Assembly (NCBI GenBank): GCA_002336725.1
Contig: DDEO01000068.1
Coordinates: forward strand, 3,726 to 16,714
Direction of reading: 5' to 3'
DNA from: Bacteroidetes bacterium UBA1952
GTDB lineage: Bacteria; Bacteroidota; Bacteroidia; Chitinophagales; Chitinophagaceae
DNA: 12,989 nt
The translations under genes and the position numbers were made by a program. Below the pieces are notes generated by a model. It saw nothing but the letters and a program-made list of their open reading frames with translations. It was not told where the DNA came from and did not search any database. Positions 1-7,228 of the stretch are shown here, one piece after another; position 1 is the first letter of the stretch; every line of letters starts with the position of its first letter.

Positions 1-1829
1 GGTGCATCGTTGATGCCGTCGCCCACCATCGCCACGCCGCCTTTCTCCAGCAATCCGTCCAGCAATTTCGCCTTGCCTTCGGGCGTTTGTCCGGCGTGAA
101 CTTCTTCGATGCCTACCTGCGCCGCCACAGCATCGGATTTTTCCTTGCGGTCGCCGGAAATAAGCACGGTATGATAGCCCTGTTTTTGAAGGATGCGAAT
201 CGTGTCGGCGGCATCGGGGCGCAGTTCGTCTTCGAGCTTAATCGCGCCGCGATATTGGCCGTTTTCAGAAAGATAAAGGTCAAAATTTTCCGGCCCCTGT
301 CCGTCGGCGGCCCAGCTTCTTTTGCCCAGTTTCCAGTTGCTGCCGTTTAAATTTCCTTCCATCCCGTGTCCTTTAATCTCCTGAATTCCGGAAAAAGGCA
401 GTTCGCTGTGGCTCGTCCATTGCGCCAATACCGATTTGGCAATCGGGTGTGCCGAGTGTTTCTCCAGCCCAACGACCACATTGCGGAGCATTTCTTCGGA
501 AATCCCTTCCATCTGAAAAGCCGAAATGCTTAGTTCGCCGGTCGTCAGCGTACCGGTTTTATCAAATACAATCGTCCGGATGGTCTTCATCCGCTCCAGC
601 GTATCGCCGCCTTTTACTAGAATGCCCATGCGTGCGGCGCGGCCCAGGCCTACTGCAATTGCCGCCGGCGTAGCCAGCCCCATCGCACACGGACAGGAAA
701 TCACCAGCACCGCAATAGCGCGGGAAATGCTTTGCCCGAAGGGTATATCGACGATAAAATAATTCACCAGCAGCGTCAGCAGCGAGATGCCCAGCACCGC
801 CCGAACGAAAATCGCCGAAATGCGGTCGGCCAGTTTTTGCAGTGGCGGACGGGCGGCCTGCGCCTGCCGCACCATCTCCACAATGCGCGAAAGAACGCTG
901 TTTTTGCCCACCGTTGTTGCCCGCACCAGCGCCGAGCCGCTCACCACCAGCGTGCCGCCCGTTACGTCTGCGCCGGTTGCGCGGTGTGCCGGAAGCGCCT
1001 CGCCGGTAATCATCTTTTCATCCACCTGCAAGTCGCCTTTTTCCACTCTGCCGTCGGTGGGGATGGCTTCGCCCTCAGCCACGCGCACCAGGTCGCCCGT
1101 GCGCAGGCGCACAGCTTCGATTTCGGTTATCGTTTCGCGGCCCTGCGCGTCGATCTGCACCAGCCGGGCATATTGCGGTTGCAGCTTCGTGAGTGCGTCA
1201 ATGCTTTTGGTGGTGGCCTTCACGGTGCGGTGTTCCAGCCAGTTGCCCGCCATCACGAGGGTGATAATCGAGGCGGCGGTTTCAAAAAACATAAAGTGGT
1301 GTGCATCGCCCCAGAGGCTGCGCAGCGAATAGCCATAGGCCGCCGTGGCACCCAGCAAAATGAGCACGTTCATATTGGGTGCGCCGTTGCGAACGGAGTT
1401 GATGCTGCTCTTGCCAAACACTATCCAGCCGATGACGAAGACCGGCGTAGCGAGCGCAGCCTGAAACCAGACATTGTGAAGCAGCGCCCAGTCGGAGAAC
1501 ATATGGGCCAGCAACGGGATGGTGAGCGCCACGTTGAGTGGCAGCAGCCGGTCGGCCAGCGAGCCGTGTTGATGTGCTTGGTGCCGCTCCTGTGCGTCGA
1601 GTGTGCCGTCGGCCACATTCGGGCGAATACTTTTATAACCCAGCCCGTCGATAACGTCGTAAATCTCGGCGAGTGGCGTATCTTCTTCTACGGTTTCAAA
1701 ATAGACCTCGCCGCTCGCGTGATTGACGGCGACATTGGAAAGTCCTTTTTTCTTCAGCGTTCGGCTGATGACGTTGGCACAGGAAGCGCAGGTCATGCCT
1801 TCTACTTCGAGTGTGTGAGATTGATTCAT
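1..1829 (-). CDS. copA: Cu+-exporting P1B-type ATPase, C-terminus off the left edge
   Basis: Inner-membrane ATPase that pumps monovalent copper (possibly silver) out of the cytoplasm. Reading leftwards from ATG 1829-1827, 609 codons are present and the frame runs off the window. A single N-terminal HMA metal-binding domain carries GMTCASC (residues 11-17). The membrane part includes PNMNVLILLG (about 151-160) and FFETAASIITLVMAGNWLEH (about 181-200). The actuator loop reads MITGEALP (273-280), so TGE is intact but the usual following Ser or Pro is Ala. SCPC (378-381) is the P1B-1 copper-type transmembrane motif. The phosphorylation site DKTGT is at 423-427, the HP nucleotide-binding motif at 461-462 and GDGINDA at 603-609. 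Only the last two helices should be missing. It is divergent from tsaE across 77 bp; no copper-responsive operator is evident there. Substrate assignment rests on CPC and the HMA Cys pair; the family is certain. Confidence 0.95.
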   Translation of the reverse strand, partial: MNQSHTLEVEGMTCASCANVISRTLKKKGLSNVAVNHASGEVYFETVEEDTPLAEIYDVIDGLGYKSIRPNVADGTLDAQERHQAHQHGSLADRLLPLNVALTIPLLAHMFSDWALLHNVWFQAALATPVFVIGWIVFGKSSINSVRNGAPNMNVLILLGATAAYGYSLRSLWGDAHHFMFFETAASIITLVMAGNWLEHRTVKATTKSIDALTKLQPQYARLVQIDAQGRETITEIEAVRLRTGDLVRVAEGEAIPTDGRVEKGDLQVDEKMITGEALPAHRATGADVTGGTLVVSGSALVRATTVGKNSVLSRIVEMVRQAQAARPPLQKLADRISAIFVRAVLGISLLTLLVNYFIVDIPFGQSISRAIAVLVISCPCAMGLATPAAIAVGLGRAARMGILVKGGDTLERMKTIRTIVFDKTGTLTTGELSISAFQMEGISEEMLRNVVVGLEKHSAHPIAKSVLAQWTSHSELPFSGIQEIKGHGMEGNLNGSNWKLGKRSWAADGQGPENFDLYLSENGQYRGAIKLEDELRPDAADTIRILQKQGYHTVLISGDRKEKSDAVAAQVGIEEVHAGQTPEGKAKLLDGLLEKGGVAMVGDGINDA

Positions 1830-1838
1830 AGAATGTTT

Positions 1839-1867
1839 ATTTTCCGGAAAATGCCCGTGTTTCGGGC
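1839..1867. repeat. 14-bp palindrome containing TTCCGGAA plus adjacent small hairpin
   Basis: ATTTTCCGGAAAAT (1839-1852) is a perfect palindrome in the copA/tsaE divergent spacer. It is followed directly by a 5-bp hairpin, GCCCG-TGTTT-CGGGC (1853-1867). It lies just upstream of copA and could be an operator, but the same octamer occurs 13 more times in the window, so it is more likely one copy of a dispersed motif than a copper-regulator site. Confidence 0.5.
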
Positions 1868-1906
1868 GTTGGGAGTAGCCGGCGGCGCTGTTGTTTCTTT
1901 GCAGAA

Positions 1907-2341
1907 ATGGAGCCACGCGATTTACAAATTTCCTACAATTTAGCAGCCCTGCCAAAGGCGGTGTATCAACTCCGGCAATGGGCAGATACCGCTTCTTTAT
2001 ACACCCTTTCCGGCGACCTGGGTGCGGGAAAAACAACGCTCATCCGCGAATGGTGCCGGCAGTTGGGCGTAACCGATGCCGTGAGCAGTCCTACTTTTTC
2101 GCTCGTCAATGAATATCATGCCCAAGATGGACGGGTGATTTACCACATGGACTTCTACCGGATGCGCCATGCCGCCGAGGCTTACGAAGCCGGACTGGAA
2201 GAATTATTGGAAACGCCCGGCGCGTTGGTTTTTATAGAATGGCCGGAAAAAGCGGTAGAATTGCTGCCGGCGCAGCGGGTGGATATCCGGATAGAAGCGC
2301 CGCAGGAAGGCGAGCGGCTATTGCGGGCAGAACGACGCTGA
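1907..2341 (+). CDS. tsaE: tRNA threonylcarbamoyladenosine biosynthesis ATPase TsaE
   Basis: P-loop ATPase of the TsaB-TsaD-TsaE complex that makes N6-threonylcarbamoyladenosine at position 37 of ANN-decoding tRNAs in the cytoplasm. The 144-aa protein has the usual family length. Visible motifs are Walker A GDLGAGKTT (36-44), the switch-like SSPTFSLVNEY (60-70), HMDFYR (80-85) and the family signature FIEWPEKA (109-116). The start ATG lies only 5 nt after TTTCTTTG (1894-1901), a one-mismatch fit to the Bacteroidota -7 element TAnnTTTG, so the mRNA could have almost no leader; this is inference. It appears monocistronic, with a terminator candidate 35 nt after the stop. TsaB and TsaD are not in this window. 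Confidence 0.95.
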   Translation: MEPRDLQISYNLAALPKAVYQLRQWADTASLYTLSGDLGAGKTTLIREWCRQLGVTDAVSSPTFSLVNEYHAQDGRVIYHMDFYRMRHAAEAYEAGLEELLETPGALVFIEWPEKAVELLPAQRVDIRIEAPQEGERLLRAERR

Positions 2342-2376
2342 GACAAGCTATCGGGCATCGCCGGAGCAGCAAATCG

Positions 2377-2420
2377 TTAGGCTACGCAAGGTATAATATC
2401 ATTTTGTGGCCTAATTTTTT
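2377..2420 (+). terminator. Probable intrinsic terminator of tsaE
   Basis: The RNA can form a 9-bp stem: TTAGGCTAC (2377-2385) pairs with GTGGCCTAA (2406-2414), including one G-U pair, around a 20-nt loop. Six T residues follow immediately (2415-2420). It starts 35 nt after the tsaE stop codon. Confidence 0.55.
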
Positions 2421-2582
2421 CATATAAATGAAGATCCAGCCCAGATGGCGCTCATTGCCCTCTTGCGTAGTCTAATTGCTCCAACTTCTGCCCTTCTGCC
2501 GGTTTAGCGAATCGCAGGTGGGAAACAGCCGCCGCTTTTCTTCAATTGGGGCCGTTCCTGCCGTTGTTTTGCGGGTAGGCGC

Positions 2583-2590
2583 TAATATTG
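2583..2590 (+). promoter_or_regulatory. Possible -7 promoter element of the LysE-type gene
   Basis: TAATATTG matches the Bacteroidota -7 consensus TAnnTTTG with one mismatch and lies 30 nt upstream of the ATG at 2621. A TTG at 2564-2566 could be a -33 element, but the 16-nt spacer is short. The same octamer TAATATTG precedes the GT-C-like gene at 11646. Confidence 0.3.
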
Positions 2591-2620
2591 TCCATTGTTT
2601 AACCCTCGCCTAAACCCGTT

Positions 2621-3253
2621 ATGGATGTAGCCGGCGCTCTTATCGGCGGTTTGACGCTGGGCCTGTTTATGGCCATCTCGGTAGGGCCGACGCTCTTCGC
2701 CATCATTCGGTATAGCCTCAATCACAGCTATAAAACGGGGCTGGCTTTTGTGCTTGGCGTTTCGCTCAGCGATATTCTCTACGTTGCGGTAGCCAATCTG
2801 GCGACACCCTGGCTGGAGGTGTTGCACCGTTTTCAGAAATGGCTGGCCTACGGCGGCGGTGCGCTGTTGATCCTTATCGGGCTGATCGGATTTTTTAAGA
2901 AATTCAAGCCGACGCGGCCCCGCCGGGGCGTGCAAATCATCACAAACGGCCACTATGTACGCATTTTCGGCAGTGGCTTTCTGATCAATACCATCAATCC
3001 CGGTGTGGTTATCAACTGGCTGGCGGCAGCGGCGGCAGTAGCCAATCAGAACACCGTTTTCCGAATCGTATTCTTTGGAAGCTGCCTCACCTTCGTTCTG
3101 GGAATGGATTTCCTCAAGGTTTTTGCCGCCGACAGCATCCGCAAAAAGCTCACGCTACGCCGCATTTTGTATCTGCAAAAAACAAGCTCTTTCCTGCTTT
3201 TCGGTGCCGGTGTGCTGCTGGTAGTCGCCGCCGCGCTAGGCTGGGCATCGTAG
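2621..3253 (+). CDS. LysE/RhtB-type amino-acid exporter family protein
   Basis: Polytopic inner-membrane protein of the LysE superfamily, whose characterised members export amino acids or small molecules by proton antiport. At 210 aa it has the family size. The N-terminal family signature is visible around residues 16-55 (ISVGPTLFAIIRYSLNHSYK, then GLAFVLGVSLSDILYV), and the second-half signature INTINPGVVINWL lies at about 122-134. Hydrophobic segments lie near 5-24, 38-60, 74-92, 117-140, 146-165 and 189-207, giving about six helices. A basic loop (93-103) separates the halves. The substrate cannot be predicted. The gene stands alone and converges on the LolC-like gene, with an 82-bp gap after its stop. 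Confidence 0.88.
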   Translation: MDVAGALIGGLTLGLFMAISVGPTLFAIIRYSLNHSYKTGLAFVLGVSLSDILYVAVANLATPWLEVLHRFQKWLAYGGGALLILIGLIGFFKKFKPTRPRRGVQIITNGHYVRIFGSGFLINTINPGVVINWLAAAAAVANQNTVFRIVFFGSCLTFVLGMDFLKVFAADSIRKKLTLRRILYLQKTSSFLLFGAGVLLVVAAALGWAS

Positions 3254-3314
3254 CCCGGCGGGTGTTGGATGCTGCGCTGTTAGAAGATGCCGGACGCTGC
3301 ACCGAATGAGGTGA

Positions 3315-3330
3315 AAATTTCCGGAAATTT
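3315..3330. repeat. 16-bp perfect palindrome with TTCCGGAA after the LolC-like gene
   Basis: AAATTTCCGGAAATTT is a perfect palindrome in the 82-bp convergent spacer. The TTCCGGAA core starts 9 nt after the stop codon of the minus-strand permease gene. It could act as a weak hairpin for both convergent transcripts, but no long T-run follows it on either strand. Confidence 0.55.
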
Positions 3331-3335
3331 CGCTC

Positions 3336-4568
3336 CTATCGCAGCACGCCATAATGCTGCCGGCCCGCCCGCAGCGCAGGCAATAATCCCGCCGCTAATC
3401 CCAGGCCGATAGCCGTCAGGAAGACCACGCCCACATCGCGCATTTGCAGCGCCACCGGATAGGCTTCTATCAAAAAACCGCCTTCCAGCTTTATCCATCC
3501 AAAATGTTGCTGCCCAAGGCACAACAACGCACCGGCGACAATGCCTGCAATGCCGCCCGCAAGGCTCCACAAAATGCTTTCGAGCAGAAAGATACCGCGC
3601 ACCGTAGCCATTCCCGCGCCCATTGCCTGCAAAATGGCCGTGTCTTTTTCCTTTTCCAACACCAGCATCGAGAGCGCGCCGACGAGGTTGAACGACGCAA
3701 TCAGCAGCACGAGCAGCAGGATGAGGTACATCGTCCATTTCTCGGCGGCCATGATGCTGTAAAAAGTAGCGTTCTGCTGCCGACGGTCTTCCACGATAAA
3801 ATCTTTTCCCAGTGCCGATCGCAGCGCCTGTGCTGTCTGGATTTCCGTGCCGGGTTTCAGGCGCATATCTATCTGAGAAACGGCATCGCCCGCGCCGAGC
3901 AGTTGCTGCACACTCGCCAGCGGGGCCAGCACATATTGCTCATCTATCTCGCTCTCTACCGAGAAAATACCGCCCGGTTGCAGCGTCTCACTCTGGAAGG
4001 CATCCGCCGGATTGGCGAGGCCGCCCACAGGTGCATCGGCGCGGGGCGCATAGAGATGGAGCTGGCTAAAGACATTTTCAACCGAAAGACCGAGGCGCAC
4101 GGCCACGCCCATGCCCACGAGCGCCGTCGGCACGCCATGCAGCGAGGTTACCGTGTCGGCGCCGTAACGGGTAAACTGCTTCAGGTTGGCCACCTGAAAA
4201 TACCGGCTATCCACCCCGCGCACCGTTACCACGCTCGCGTCGCCCTCGCCGGCGGCCAGCATCCGGTCTTCGAGTACCGGCGCTGCGTTCAGGATGTTCT
4301 TGTTTCGCTGCAAAATCTGCCATTGCTGTGGCGAAAATTCAAACGTTTTTCCGACGGCGGGGCGGATGCGCAAATCGGTATAGAAGGCAGTATAAAAGCC
4401 ATCTATGACCGCGTTAAAACCGTTGAACACCGAGAATAGAATCAACAATGCACCACAGCCAACGGCAATCGCCACCATGCTGATGCGCGAGAGAATGGGC
4501 ACGGCATTAGCCGAGCCTTTGCCCCGCAGATACCGGCCCGCGATGCGCAGCGATAAAGAAAGGTTCAT
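3336..4568 (-). CDS. LolC/LolE-type (FtsX-like) ABC transporter permease
   Basis: Membrane subunit of an ABC transporter of the lipoprotein-releasing LolCDE/MacB type. The 410-aa protein has the family architecture: a cytoplasmic start (LSLRIAGRYLRGKG), TM1 at about 31-53, a large periplasmic domain at about 54-277, then three C-terminal helices at about 278-302, 325-353 and 378-400 forming the FtsX domain. The stretch VLEKEKDTAILQAMGAG (303-319) after TM2 is the characteristic coupling segment that contacts the ATPase. No ATPase gene is adjacent. The gene follows rbfA by 38 nt on the same strand, so the two are probably co-transcribed. By family it likely extracts lipoproteins or moves other envelope lipids; which one is not shown by the sequence. 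Confidence 0.9.
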   Translation of the reverse strand: MNLSLSLRIAGRYLRGKGSANAVPILSRISMVAIAVGCGALLILFSVFNGFNAVIDGFYTAFYTDLRIRPAVGKTFEFSPQQWQILQRNKNILNAAPVLEDRMLAAGEGDASVVTVRGVDSRYFQVANLKQFTRYGADTVTSLHGVPTALVGMGVAVRLGLSVENVFSQLHLYAPRADAPVGGLANPADAFQSETLQPGGIFSVESEIDEQYVLAPLASVQQLLGAGDAVSQIDMRLKPGTEIQTAQALRSALGKDFIVEDRRQQNATFYSIMAAEKWTMYLILLLVLLIASFNLVGALSMLVLEKEKDTAILQAMGAGMATVRGIFLLESILWSLAGGIAGIVAGALLCLGQQHFGWIKLEGGFLIEAYPVALQMRDVGVVFLTAIGLGLAAGLLPALRAGRQHYGVLR

Positions 4569-4592
4569 AATTCCAGCCGGAAAACGCGTTGG

Positions 4593-4606
4593 AATTTCCG
4601 GAAATT
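4593..4606. repeat. 14-bp palindrome with TTCCGGAA between rbfA and the permease gene
   Basis: AATTTCCGGAAATT is a perfect palindrome filling much of the 38-nt intercistronic gap. The octamer core (4596-4603) begins 3 nt after the rbfA stop codon. In the mRNA it could form a small 3' hairpin within the operon. Confidence 0.55.
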
Positions 4607-5023
4607 TTAGCCCCCTGAGGCGTTGGTTTCAGACTCCGGGCTGTCGGGCTGCTTTTCTTCGCGGCCTTCGCGCTCCTTGCGTATCTGGTCAAAGATTCCT
4701 TCCATCCGGAAGGCCCGCTCCAGCGAATCATCTATAAAAAAAGACAGCTCCGGCACCCGGCGCAACTGGTTTTTGACGCGGCGGCCCAGCAGGTTGCGCC
4801 ACTCCGAAGTGCGGTCGCGGATTGTCTGAAGCAGTTCTTCGGGTTTGGCCACCTGAAAGAGCGAAAGCAGCACCCGCGCTTCCATCAAATCGGGCGTTAT
4901 GCTCACCTTTGAAATAGACACCATGCCGCCGCCGACCATCGTCATTCCTTCCCGCAAAAAAATATCGCTCAGTTCTTCCTGAACCAACTGGCCTACCTGC
5001 TTTTGTCGTTTTGTTTCTTCCAT
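4607..5023 (-). CDS. rbfA: Ribosome-binding factor A
   Basis: Cytoplasmic 30S subunit maturation factor that binds the nascent small subunit and assists 16S rRNA 5'-end processing; in other bacteria it is important in the cold. The 138-aa protein begins METKRQKQ-like (MEETKRQKQVGQLVQEELSD), followed by the KH-fold core VSISKVSITPDLMEARVLLS (35-54) and the signature LRRVPELSFFIDDSLERAFR (87-106). The C-terminal tail (about 116-138) is charged and low-complexity, as in many homologues. It is the first gene of an operon with the LolC-type permease. A terminator-like hairpin lies 16 nt upstream of its start codon. Confidence 0.95.
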   Translation of the reverse strand: MEETKRQKQVGQLVQEELSDIFLREGMTMVGGGMVSISKVSITPDLMEARVLLSLFQVAKPEELLQTIRDRTSEWRNLLGRRVKNQLRRVPELSFFIDDSLERAFRMEGIFDQIRKEREGREEKQPDSPESETNASGG

Positions 5024-5039
5024 AATCGTCTTTGCACTT

Positions 5040-5064
5040 AAAAAAAATGCCGCCTTCCGGCAGC
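5040..5064 (-). promoter_or_regulatory. Terminator-like hairpin in the rbfA leader (possible attenuator)
   Basis: Read on the minus strand, GCTGCC-GGAA-GGCGGC (5064-5049) forms a 6-bp stem with a GNRA-type loop. One base (A) and then eight T residues follow (5047-5040). This is the form of an intrinsic terminator, yet it sits 16 nt before the rbfA start codon, and no minus-strand gene lies upstream for it to terminate. It may attenuate rbfA transcription or stop antisense transcripts coming from the divergent gene. No competing anti-terminator was found by eye. Confidence 0.45.
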
Positions 5065-5158
5065 CCTTCCAAATGAGGCCGCATGGCGGGCGTTAAAGTT
5101 ACGGTCGGCAACCGCGAAAGGACGCAGGCAGATTTCTTACCTTCGGCATCTCTTACGC

Positions 5159-6046
5159 ATGATTCTGATGAAAGCATCTCCTTTTATACTCCTCGCTGTC
5201 GGCTCGCTCTTCTGGGCATCGTGCCAGAAAGAACTTGGCCCGGCTATCAATTTTGGTACCCAGGCGGTGGACACCACTTACGAAGCCGCCCCCGAAACGC
5301 CTACGCCTATCCGGGTGCTGATTGAAGAATTTACCGGCGTAACCTGTACCAACTGCCCCGCCGGCCACCGCGCCATCAAGGCCATGATTGATGCCAACCC
5401 GGGCCGCGTATCGGCTATTGGCTATCAGCCTTTCAATATTGCGCAGGCCAATCCCGCTTCGGAAACCCGCACCGACAACCGCACGCAGAAGGCTACCGAC
5501 CTGGGCAAGAGCTTCGGTGGCGTGCCTTATCTGCCCTGCGCCGCCATCAACCGCGTGCCGGACGGCGGCGATTTTCTGCCCGCCCGCCCCTCCTGGACTG
5601 CTATGCTGGCCAACCGCCTGCGGGAATCGGCACCCGTCAATATGACCCTCACAAGTGCCTACGACTCCAGCACCCGCGAGCTGAAGGTAACGGTACGTGT
5701 GGCCTATACGGCGGACGTCGCTACCAAACACCGGCTGACCGTGGCGCTCACCGAAAACGACATTATCGACGCACAGGAAGAAAGCATTGCGGGCAGCGCC
5801 GAGATTGTAACCCATCCGGATTATGTTCATGAACACGTTTTCCGGGATTTCCTCACTTCGGTTACCGGCGACAACGTGCTCGACTCGATAGCCGTGAAGA
5901 AGCCGGGCCGGGTGTATGAACGCCGCTTTAGCTATAAGGTGGATAGTAAATGGAACGCTGCAAACTGCACCCTCACGGCCTTTGTTCACAACGAAGACAA
6001 TGGGCAGAAAAACGTTTTACAGGTCGTAGATAAAGGACTTCAATAA
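5159..6046 (+). CDS. Omp28-like outer-membrane lipoprotein with thioredoxin-type CxxC
   Basis: The 295-aa protein starts with a short lipoprotein signal peptide ending ...LFWASC, putting the lipidated Cys at residue 22; Trp at -3 is atypical. ATG at 5168 (three codons in) is an equally good start. A thioredoxin-like core follows: IRVLIEEFTGVTCTNCPAGH (51-70) with the CTNC redox motif at 63-66, and a possible cis-Pro loop at GGVPYLP (120-126). The C-terminal half (about 160-295) is a beta-rich region ending with TLTAFVHNED...VLQVVDKGLQ, typical of Omp28-related proteins. Function in this family is poorly defined; a periplasmic or outer-membrane disulfide-related or structural role is inference. 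It is divergent from rbfA (135-bp spacer). TACCTTCG (5138-5145) is a weak -7 candidate. The downstream gene starts one base after its stop, so the two form an operon. Confidence 0.85.
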   Translation: MILMKASPFILLAVGSLFWASCQKELGPAINFGTQAVDTTYEAAPETPTPIRVLIEEFTGVTCTNCPAGHRAIKAMIDANPGRVSAIGYQPFNIAQANPASETRTDNRTQKATDLGKSFGGVPYLPCAAINRVPDGGDFLPARPSWTAMLANRLRESAPVNMTLTSAYDSSTRELKVTVRVAYTADVATKHRLTVALTENDIIDAQEESIAGSAEIVTHPDYVHEHVFRDFLTSVTGDNVLDSIAVKKPGRVYERRFSYKVDSKWNAANCTLTAFVHNEDNGQKNVLQVVDKGLQ

Positions 6047-6047
6047 G

Positions 6048-7058
6048 ATGCGTTTTTTTCAAAAAAAGGCCGCTGTGCTTTCCGCATTGGGTCTTTGTTT
6101 TTTGATTTCCTGTAAATCTTCGGAGCCGGAAGACACCAGTCACGTTCCGGAAAATGCGCCCACAGCAGGCATTCCGGCTTCGCTGCTCACCTTCAACGCC
6201 GATAGCGCCTATGCTTTTGTAGAACGGCAGGTAGGCTTCGGGCCGCGTGTGCCGGGCAGCAAAAGTCAGCGCGACTGTGCCGCCTGGCTGGAAGGAATGT
6301 TGCGCCGCGATTGCGACACGGTTGTCGTGCAATCGGTTTCGGTGAAGGCCGGCGACGGCAAAATGCTGCCTTGCATCAATCTGGTGGGTAGCTTCCATCG
6401 CGCCGCCCAACGCCGGTATTTGCTGCTGGCGCACTGGGACAGCCGCCCCTGGGCCGATATGGACACCAGGGACAAAGACAAGCCCATTGACGGTGCCGAC
6501 GATGGCGCGAGCGGCGTGGGCGTGTTGCTGGAGCTTGCGCGGCAACTGAAACAGACACCCTTGCCCGCAGATGTGGGCGTGGATATATTGCTGGTGGATG
6601 TGGAGGACTACGGCAAAACTGAATGGGGCGATGACTCTTATGGATTGGGCACGCAATACTGGGCACGCCATCCGCACGTAGCGGGCTATCGTGCCGAGGG
6701 CGGCATCCTGCTGGACATGGTCGGCGCACGGGGCGCACGCTTTCCGATGGAGCAAACCTCAAGGATGTACGCGCAATCGTTGCAGGAAAAAGTGTGGCAA
6801 ACGGCCAATGCGGCGGGCTTCTCTTCTTACTTCTCGTATGAGATGAGCGCCGGCGGCGTTACCGATGACCACACCTTCGTGAATGAAATCGCCAAAATTC
6901 CTACGATTGATATTATCCACCTGACCCGCGCCACGCCCAGTGGTTTTCCGGCGCACTGGCACACGCATAAAGACGCAATGCCGGTGATCGACCGCAGCAC
7001 GCTGGGCGCAGTCGGCAATACGGTGCTGGCATTCCTGCGGCAGTTGCAGCCGGTATAA
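6048..7058 (+). CDS. Glutaminyl-peptide cyclotransferase-like M28 lipoprotein
   Basis: Zinc-dependent glutaminyl cyclase of the M28 peptidase fold, which converts N-terminal Gln to pyroglutamate on exported proteins. The 336-aa protein has a lipoprotein signal peptide with lipobox LISC (Cys22). Core motifs in order are HWDSRPWAD (129-137), DGADDGASG (148-156, Asp152 a likely Zn ligand), VDVEDYG (183-189, the acid pair E186/D187), LLDMVGARGA (221-230), TDDHTFV (272-278) and FPAHWHTHKDAM (300-311, His305 a likely Zn ligand). FPxxWHTxxD is characteristic of cyclases rather than of general M28 aminopeptidases. In Bacteroidota many signal-peptidase-I substrates carry Gln at the mature N-terminus, which makes this enzyme meaningful in the periplasm. 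It is the second gene of the Omp28-like operon, with a strong terminator 19 nt after the stop. An aminopeptidase activity cannot be excluded from sequence alone. Confidence 0.9.
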   Translation: MRFFQKKAAVLSALGLCFLISCKSSEPEDTSHVPENAPTAGIPASLLTFNADSAYAFVERQVGFGPRVPGSKSQRDCAAWLEGMLRRDCDTVVVQSVSVKAGDGKMLPCINLVGSFHRAAQRRYLLLAHWDSRPWADMDTRDKDKPIDGADDGASGVGVLLELARQLKQTPLPADVGVDILLVDVEDYGKTEWGDDSYGLGTQYWARHPHVAGYRAEGGILLDMVGARGARFPMEQTSRMYAQSLQEKVWQTANAAGFSSYFSYEMSAGGVTDDHTFVNEIAKIPTIDIIHLTRATPSGFPAHWHTHKDAMPVIDRSTLGAVGNTVLAFLRQLQPV

Positions 7059-7077
7059 ATTCCGGAAACTAGTCTCT

Positions 7078-7124
7078 AAAAAGCGGTTATTTTCCGGAAA
7101 TTTCCGGAAAATAACCGCTTTTTT
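7078..7124. terminator. 46-bp perfect palindrome acting as probable bidirectional terminator
   Basis: Positions 7078-7100 are the exact reverse complement of 7101-7123, with no unpaired base between them. The outer arms are A5-GCGGTTA and TAACCGC-T6; the inner part is two head-to-head TTTCCGGAAA decamers (7091-7100 and 7101-7110). The T-run on the plus strand and the A-run on the other side would allow termination in both directions. It follows the cyclase gene by 19 nt and precedes the lspA promoter. Confidence 0.85.
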
Positions 7125-7155
7125 AAGGAGCCTTTACGCCTGCATAGCAACAGGC

Positions 7156-7189
7156 TTTCCAGTGTCCGTTGCGGGGTATCCTATATTTG
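7156..7189 (+). promoter_or_regulatory. Probable lspA promoter (Bacteroidota type)
   Basis: TATATTTG (7182-7189) is a perfect match to the Bacteroidota -7 consensus TAnnTTTG. A TTTC at 7156-7159, 22 nt upstream, is a possible -33 element. It places the transcript start near 7193-7197 and so supports the GTG at 7229 as the lspA start rather than any codon further upstream. Confidence 0.6.
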
Positions 7190-7228
7190 CGCCGCTTCTT
7201 TCTTTGCCATTCTCTCTACTTACCCCGC

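Larger units (their letters stand above)
2342..2620. other. 279-bp spacer between tsaE and the LysE-type gene
   Basis: No credible gene. Besides the terminator candidate it holds a second inverted repeat, CTACGCAAG (2382-2390) with CTTGCGTAG (2462-2470), whose left arm overlaps the terminator stem. A weak promoter match lies near its right end. The rest shows no structure I can interpret. Confidence 0.5.

Noticed and set aside
1839..1867. A copper-regulator operator upstream of copA
   Set aside because: The palindrome is simply another copy of the octamer scattered through the window, and no CueR- or CsoR-type site or regulator gene is visible.
732..1943. A 403-codon open frame on the plus strand
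   Set aside because: It lies antisense to the copper ATPase, whose minus-strand reading contains every P1B motif in order. The plus-strand product is His/Arg/Gln-rich with no recognisable domain.
3444..4439. A 331-codon open frame on the plus strand
   Set aside because: It is antisense to the LolC-type permease gene. The product has shadow-type composition (many His, Gln, Arg) and no fold signature.
5153..5989. A 278-codon open frame on the minus strand
   Set aside because: It is antisense to the Omp28-like gene, which has a signal peptide, CxxC motif and operon spacing; the antisense product has none of these.
7169..7228. An upstream TTG start extending lspA by 20 codons
   Set aside because: It would begin before the probable transcription start set by TATATTTG (7182-7189), and the added residues would precede the normal N-terminal anchor.
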